Shown: piece after piece, positions 60,676-64,000 of the stretch
How the letters are laid out: each line of letters opens with the position of its first letter
Position numbering within the stretch: position 1 is the first letter of the stretch
Source: Shewanella halifaxensis HAW-EB4
GTDB taxonomy: Bacteria > Pseudomonadota > Gammaproteobacteria > Enterobacterales > Shewanellaceae
DNA length: 64,000 bases
NCBI RefSeq assembly: GCF_000019185.1
Contig: NC_010334.1
Location: 1,364,001-1,428,000, forward strand
Reading direction: 5' to 3'
The notes under the pieces: model-generated
What the model was told of the DNA's origin: nothing
Database searches by the model: none
Seen by the model: the letters and a program-made list of their open reading frames with translations, nothing else
Made by a program: the position numbers and the translations under genes

Positions 60676-61377
60676 CTATAGCTTGCTGTAATCACGCTCT
60701 CCAAAGATAGCGCTACCAATACGCACCATGGTTGAGCCATGGGCAACCGCTAGCTCAAGGTCATTACTCATGCCTACTGACAAGGTATCGACACTATCGA
60801 AGCGCTGAGCGAGTTCGTTGTAAAGTGACTGTAAGGCTGCAAGTTCTTGTATGGCTGTGAGTTCATCGACATCGGCTGAGGGAATAGCCATTAAGCCACG
60901 TAATGTCAGTTTGGGTAATAGTGCAATTTTATCTGCAAGCGCTAATACCTCGCAGGCTGGCACACCTGATTTACTTTGCTCTTGGCTAATGTTGACTTGA
61001 ATGCATACATTGAGAGCTGGCATTGATTCAGGACGTTGCTCATTAAGCCTCTGAGCAATTTTTTCACGCTCGACGGTATGCATCCAATCAAATAGTGTCG
61101 CGACCACCTTGCTCTTATTTGATTGCAATGGACCGATAAAGTGCCACTCAATATCTGGGAACTCTTGACTGAGTGCATTAACCTTAGATTCGCCCTCTTG
61201 TACATAGTTTTCACCGAAGCGGCGTTGACCCGCATGGTAGGCTTCTATGATTTGGCTATTGGGTTTTGTTTTGCTCACCGCAAGCAGTTGTATATCTTCT
61301 GCTCGGCGAGATGAGTTTTGCGCCGCTTGAGCGATTCGATGCTGGGCGATAGCGAGTCTGTCTGTTATTGTTGTCAT
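60676..61377 (-). CDS. yggS: PLP homeostasis protein YggS
   Basis: 233 residues, single-domain alanine racemase fold. The PLP lysine is in LLAVSKTKPNSQ (K35 region), with FGENYVQEG and HFIGPLQSNKSK. C-terminal LSVGMSNDLELAVAHGSTMVRIGSAIFG. Start is 35 bp from the divergent pilT start. Confidence 0.97.
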   Translation of the reverse strand: MTTITDRLAIAQHRIAQAAQNSSRRAEDIQLLAVSKTKPNSQIIEAYHAGQRRFGENYVQEGESKVNALSQEFPDIEWHFIGPLQSNKSKVVATLFDWMHTVEREKIAQRLNEQRPESMPALNVCIQVNISQEQSKSGVPACEVLALADKIALLPKLTLRGLMAIPSADVDELTAIQELAALQSLYNELAQRFDSVDTLSVGMSNDLELAVAHGSTMVRIGSAIFGERDYSKL

Positions 61378-61412
61378 GTTGTAAGTTTTTGGTTGAATGG
61401 ATATCCCAAACT

Positions 61413-62450
61413 ATGGAAATCACAGAGTTACTTGCCTTTAGTGTAAAACACAATGCGTCAGATCTACACCTTTCAGCGGGTGTTTCTCCCATGATCCGTG
61501 TTGATGGTGAAGTGAGAAAGATTAATTTACCCGCTTTAGACCACCAAGGTGTGCATAGCTTAGTCTATGACATCATGAATGATAAGCAGCGTAAGGATTA
61601 TGAAGAACATTTAGAAATCGATTTTTCGTTTGAAGTTCCTGGTCTTGCACGTTTTCGTGTTAACGCTTTTAATCAGTCCCGTGGTGCTGCGGCAGTTTTC
61701 CGTACTATTCCTAGCGATATTTTGAGTTTAGAACAGTTAGGTGCGCCAGAGATCTTCAAGAGAATATCAAGTTTTCCCCGTGGTTTAGTATTAGTGACCG
61801 GTCCAACGGGGTCAGGTAAGAGTACGACCTTGGCGGCGATGATCGATTATGTGAATGAAAACCGCCATGACCACATTCTAACCATTGAAGATCCGATAGA
61901 ATTTGTCCATCAAAACAAGCAGTGTTTGATTAACCAACGTGAAGTCCATCGTCACACTCACAGCTTTAATGCCGCACTTCGAAGCGCTCTTCGTGAAGAT
62001 CCTGATGTGATCCTAGTCGGTGAGATGCGAGATCTTGAGACCATTCGGCTAGCGATGACGGCGGCTGAAACCGGTCACTTAGTCTTTGGAACCTTGCATA
62101 CCACTTCTGCGGCGAAAACTATTGACCGTGTGGTCGATGTATTCCCTGAAGGTGAAAAGGGCATGGTACGTACCATGTTGTCAGAATCTTTACAGGCGGT
62201 TATCTCTCAGACCTTGATTAAGAAAGTGGGTGGTGGCCGAGTGGCAGCGCACGAAATTATGATGGGCACGCCTGCAATTCGTAACCTTATCCGTGAAGAT
62301 AAGGTCGCGCAGATGTATTCGGCTATCCAAACGGGTATGGCCCATGGCATGCAGACACTAGATCAGTGCTTGCAAAACTTGGTTAATCGCGGCCAGATCA
62401 CTCGTGAAGATGCCATGGCCAAGAGCTCGAATAAGCAAGCAAACTTTTAA
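61413..62450 (+). CDS. pilT: Type IV pilus retraction ATPase PilT
   Basis: 345 residues, hexameric ATPase that powers pilus retraction. Walker A GPTGSGKS at 130-137, Walker B DPDVILVGEMRD, His box THTTSAAKTIDR-type region, and the PilT-specific AIRNLIRE near 288. The ATG at 61413 gives the standard start MEITELLAFSVKHNASDLHLSAG. pilU follows after 38 bp. Confidence 0.97.
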   Translation: MEITELLAFSVKHNASDLHLSAGVSPMIRVDGEVRKINLPALDHQGVHSLVYDIMNDKQRKDYEEHLEIDFSFEVPGLARFRVNAFNQSRGAAAVFRTIPSDILSLEQLGAPEIFKRISSFPRGLVLVTGPTGSGKSTTLAAMIDYVNENRHDHILTIEDPIEFVHQNKQCLINQREVHRHTHSFNAALRSALREDPDVILVGEMRDLETIRLAMTAAETGHLVFGTLHTTSAAKTIDRVVDVFPEGEKGMVRTMLSESLQAVISQTLIKKVGGGRVAAHEIMMGTPAIRNLIREDKVAQMYSAIQTGMAHGMQTLDQCLQNLVNRGQITREDAMAKSSNKQANF

Positions 62451-62488
62451 GTAAGTAGTAAGTAATAAGTAATAGGAATAGTGAGTCT

Positions 62489-63601
62489 ATGGATGTTCGT
62501 CCTTTTCTAAAGGTGATGATTGAGCGTAAGGCATCGGATCTGTTTATTACAGCAGGTTTTCCGCCAAGCGCAAAAGTTGATGGTGAGCTGCGCCCACTCG
62601 GTGAGAATCCATTTACTCCTGCGCAGTCGTTAGACTTTGTTGAGTCGTTAATGACTGAGGCACAGAAGCAAGAGTTTCATGGAACTCGCGAGTGTAACTT
62701 TGCCTTTTCCGCAAAAGATCTTGGTCGCTTCCGTGTCAGTGCCTTTTGGCAGCGTGAGTTTCCCGGCTGCGTAATGCGTCGTATTGAGACACAGATCCCT
62801 GAGGTTGATGACTTAATGTTGCCGCCTATCTTAAAAGACTTAGTGATGAGTAAGCGCGGCCTAGTGATCTTGGTTGGTGGTACGGGAACGGGTAAATCGA
62901 CTTCGCTTGCTGCACTGGTCGGTTATCGAAATTCCCACGCCCGTGGTCATATTCTTACCATCGAAGATCCGGTTGAATTTGTTCATGAACACAAGCAGAG
63001 CATTATTACTCAGCGTGAGGTGGGGATTGATACTGAATCTTTTGATGCTGCGCTCAAAAGCTCACTGCGTCAGGCGCCGGATGTGATTTTGATTGGTGAA
63101 ATTCGTAGTCAAGAAACCATGGAGTTTGCACTGTCGTTTGCTGAAACCGGCCACCTTTGTATGGCGACCTTGCACGCTAACAACGCTAACCAAGCACTGG
63201 ATCGCATCATGCATTTAGTACCTGAGAGCAAGCATCATCAACTGCTGTTTGATTTGTCGTTAAACCTGCGTGGTATTGTGGCGCAGCAGCTGGTGCCCAA
63301 GAGCGATGGTAGCGGACGGCGTGCGGCGATAGAGGTGTTAATTAACACGCCGCGTGTGGCAAGCTTGATCGCCAAGAATGAGCTTCACTTGCTTAAAGAC
63401 ACCATGGCAAAGTCAAACGAGCAAGGGATGCAGACCTTCGACCAAGCGTTATTAAAGCTCTATAGCGATGATGAGATTAGTTACGCCGATGCCTTGCATT
63501 ATGCTGACTCACCAAACGATCTGCGCTTGATGATTAAACTGCAAAGCTCCGATCCAAGCAGTAATAGCTCGATGGATGGAGTCACACTCGATTTAGACTA
63601 G
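62489..63601 (+). CDS. pilU: Type IV pilus retraction accessory ATPase PilU
   Basis: 370 residues. PilT-like ATPase with Walker A GGTGTGKS at 130-137, Walker B DVILIGEIRS and a longer C-terminus (SSDPSSNSSMDGVTLDLD). Works with PilT. Cotranscribed with pilT; terminator follows. Confidence 0.96.
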   Translation: MDVRPFLKVMIERKASDLFITAGFPPSAKVDGELRPLGENPFTPAQSLDFVESLMTEAQKQEFHGTRECNFAFSAKDLGRFRVSAFWQREFPGCVMRRIETQIPEVDDLMLPPILKDLVMSKRGLVILVGGTGTGKSTSLAALVGYRNSHARGHILTIEDPVEFVHEHKQSIITQREVGIDTESFDAALKSSLRQAPDVILIGEIRSQETMEFALSFAETGHLCMATLHANNANQALDRIMHLVPESKHHQLLFDLSLNLRGIVAQQLVPKSDGSGRRAAIEVLINTPRVASLIAKNELHLLKDTMAKSNEQGMQTFDQALLKLYSDDEISYADALHYADSPNDLRLMIKLQSSDPSSNSSMDGVTLDLD

Positions 63602-63621
63602 TTTGAGTGGATTATTAGAAG

Positions 63622-63653
63622 ACTGGCAATACCTTGTATTGCCAGTTTTTTTT
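63622..63653 (+). terminator. Intrinsic terminator after pilU
   Basis: ACTGGCAATA-CCTTG-TATTGCCAGT stem (63622-63646), then a run of T. Confidence 0.9.
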
Positions 63654-63709
63654 GAGTCATAAAGAGCGTTGATTGTATCAACAGATTTTCTATGAGTTAA
63701 GGAGTTATC

Positions 63710-64000
63710 TTGGCTAAGTATTTAGGGCTGACCAAAGACGTTGGACATAAAAATCGCGGTAAAACAGGCGTATTGTTAGTTAATTTAGGCACTCCCGATG
63801 AGCCGACTCCATCGGCTGTTAGGCGCTATCTAGCGGAGTTCCTCGCCGACCCACGTGTCATTGAGATCCCAAAGCTAGTTTGGATGTGTATTTTACACGG
63901 CATCATCTTACGTGTGCGCCCTGCAAAATCGGCTGCGCTTTATCGGCAAGTGTGGACTGAGCAGGGCTCTCCCTTGATGGATATCACCCGCCGCCAAAGC
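63710..64000 (+). CDS. hemH: Ferrochelatase, N-terminal part (cut by window edge)
   Basis: 97 codons from TTG 63710, with AAGGAG 5 nt upstream. MAKYLGLTKDVGHKNRGKTGVLLVNLGTPDEPTP followed by VRRYLAEFLADPRVIEIP and the SPLMDITRRQ segment are canonical for ferrochelatase, which inserts Fe2+ into protoporphyrin IX at the membrane. The C-terminal two thirds, including the catalytic His/Glu region, lie beyond the window. Confidence 0.93.
   Translation, partial: MAKYLGLTKDVGHKNRGKTGVLLVNLGTPDEPTPSAVRRYLAEFLADPRVIEIPKLVWMCILHGIILRVRPAKSAALYRQVWTEQGSPLMDITRRQS

Overview
The window reads as chromosomal DNA of a marine gammaproteobacterium of the order Alteromonadales, most likely Shewanella. The evidence is gene content and order: the ileS-lspA-fkpB-ispH block followed by type IV pilus minor-pilin genes; the yggS-proC-yggT-yggU-DUF4426-rdgB-hemW block divergent from pilT-pilU; mutY-yggX divergent from trmB-yggL-glsB; and a NagR-controlled chitin/GlcNAc utilisation cluster of the Shewanella type (nagK, nagA, nagX, nagP, hex, TonB receptor). 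No phage, insertion sequence or CRISPR array was found.

Layout. 1-5.5 kb: start of an exported protein (cut by the edge), phosphoketolase, an AGCS amino-acid:Na+ symporter and yaaA. 5.5-6.2 kb: relic of an M28 peptidase gene on the minus strand. 6.3-14.8 kb: a HlyU-like ArsR regulator, rpsT, murJ, ribF, ileS, lspA, fkpB, ispH. 15-22.5 kb: pilV-pilW-pilX-pilY1-pilE plus a small exported protein, then two FimT/GspH-type minor pilins on the opposite strand. 22.8 kb: glnB.

23.2-38.4 kb is the GlcNAc/chitin cluster: LacI-type regulator nagR, TonB-dependent receptor, a flavin-dependent halogenase-like protein, SapC-family protein, a GH20 lipoprotein hexosaminidase, nagK, nagA, nagX and nagP. Five copies of a palindrome close to ATGACARCGYTGTCAT lie in front of the receptor, sapC, hex, nagK and nagP; they are the probable NagR operators. 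Together the genes would take up chito-oligosaccharides, split them, import GlcNAc, phosphorylate and deacetylate it. No glucosamine-6-phosphate deaminase gene is present. A strong terminator-like hairpin sits between the hex operator and the hex start, so this operator may control a short structured RNA or an attenuated leader.

38.4-40.7 kb: three tandem 130-153 bp repeats, then three nearly identical modules, each with its own promoter, tRNA-Phe(GAA), tRNA-Thr(UGU) and terminator on the minus strand. 40.9-46.8 kb: yggX, mutY, trmB, yggL, glsB, a YggN/DUF2884 protein and a LysR regulator. 46.8-54.2 kb is accessory: a candidate small RNA, an unrecognised 646-residue protein, a TDT transporter, a small secreted protein, another LysR regulator, and an orphan divergent CydA homologue whose stop codon overlaps the start of a 23-codon membrane peptide resembling CydX. 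54.4-64 kb: a DUF885 metallopeptidase-like protein, the hemW-to-yggS block, pilT, pilU and the beginning of hemH.

The most unusual items are the orphan CydA homologue with its coupled micro-peptide, the terminator-ended leader of hex, the halogenase-like/SapC pair under probable NagR control with altered active-site residues, the triplicated tRNA modules, and the M28 peptidase relic. Alignments to known proteins were made from memory and by eye; no search was run.
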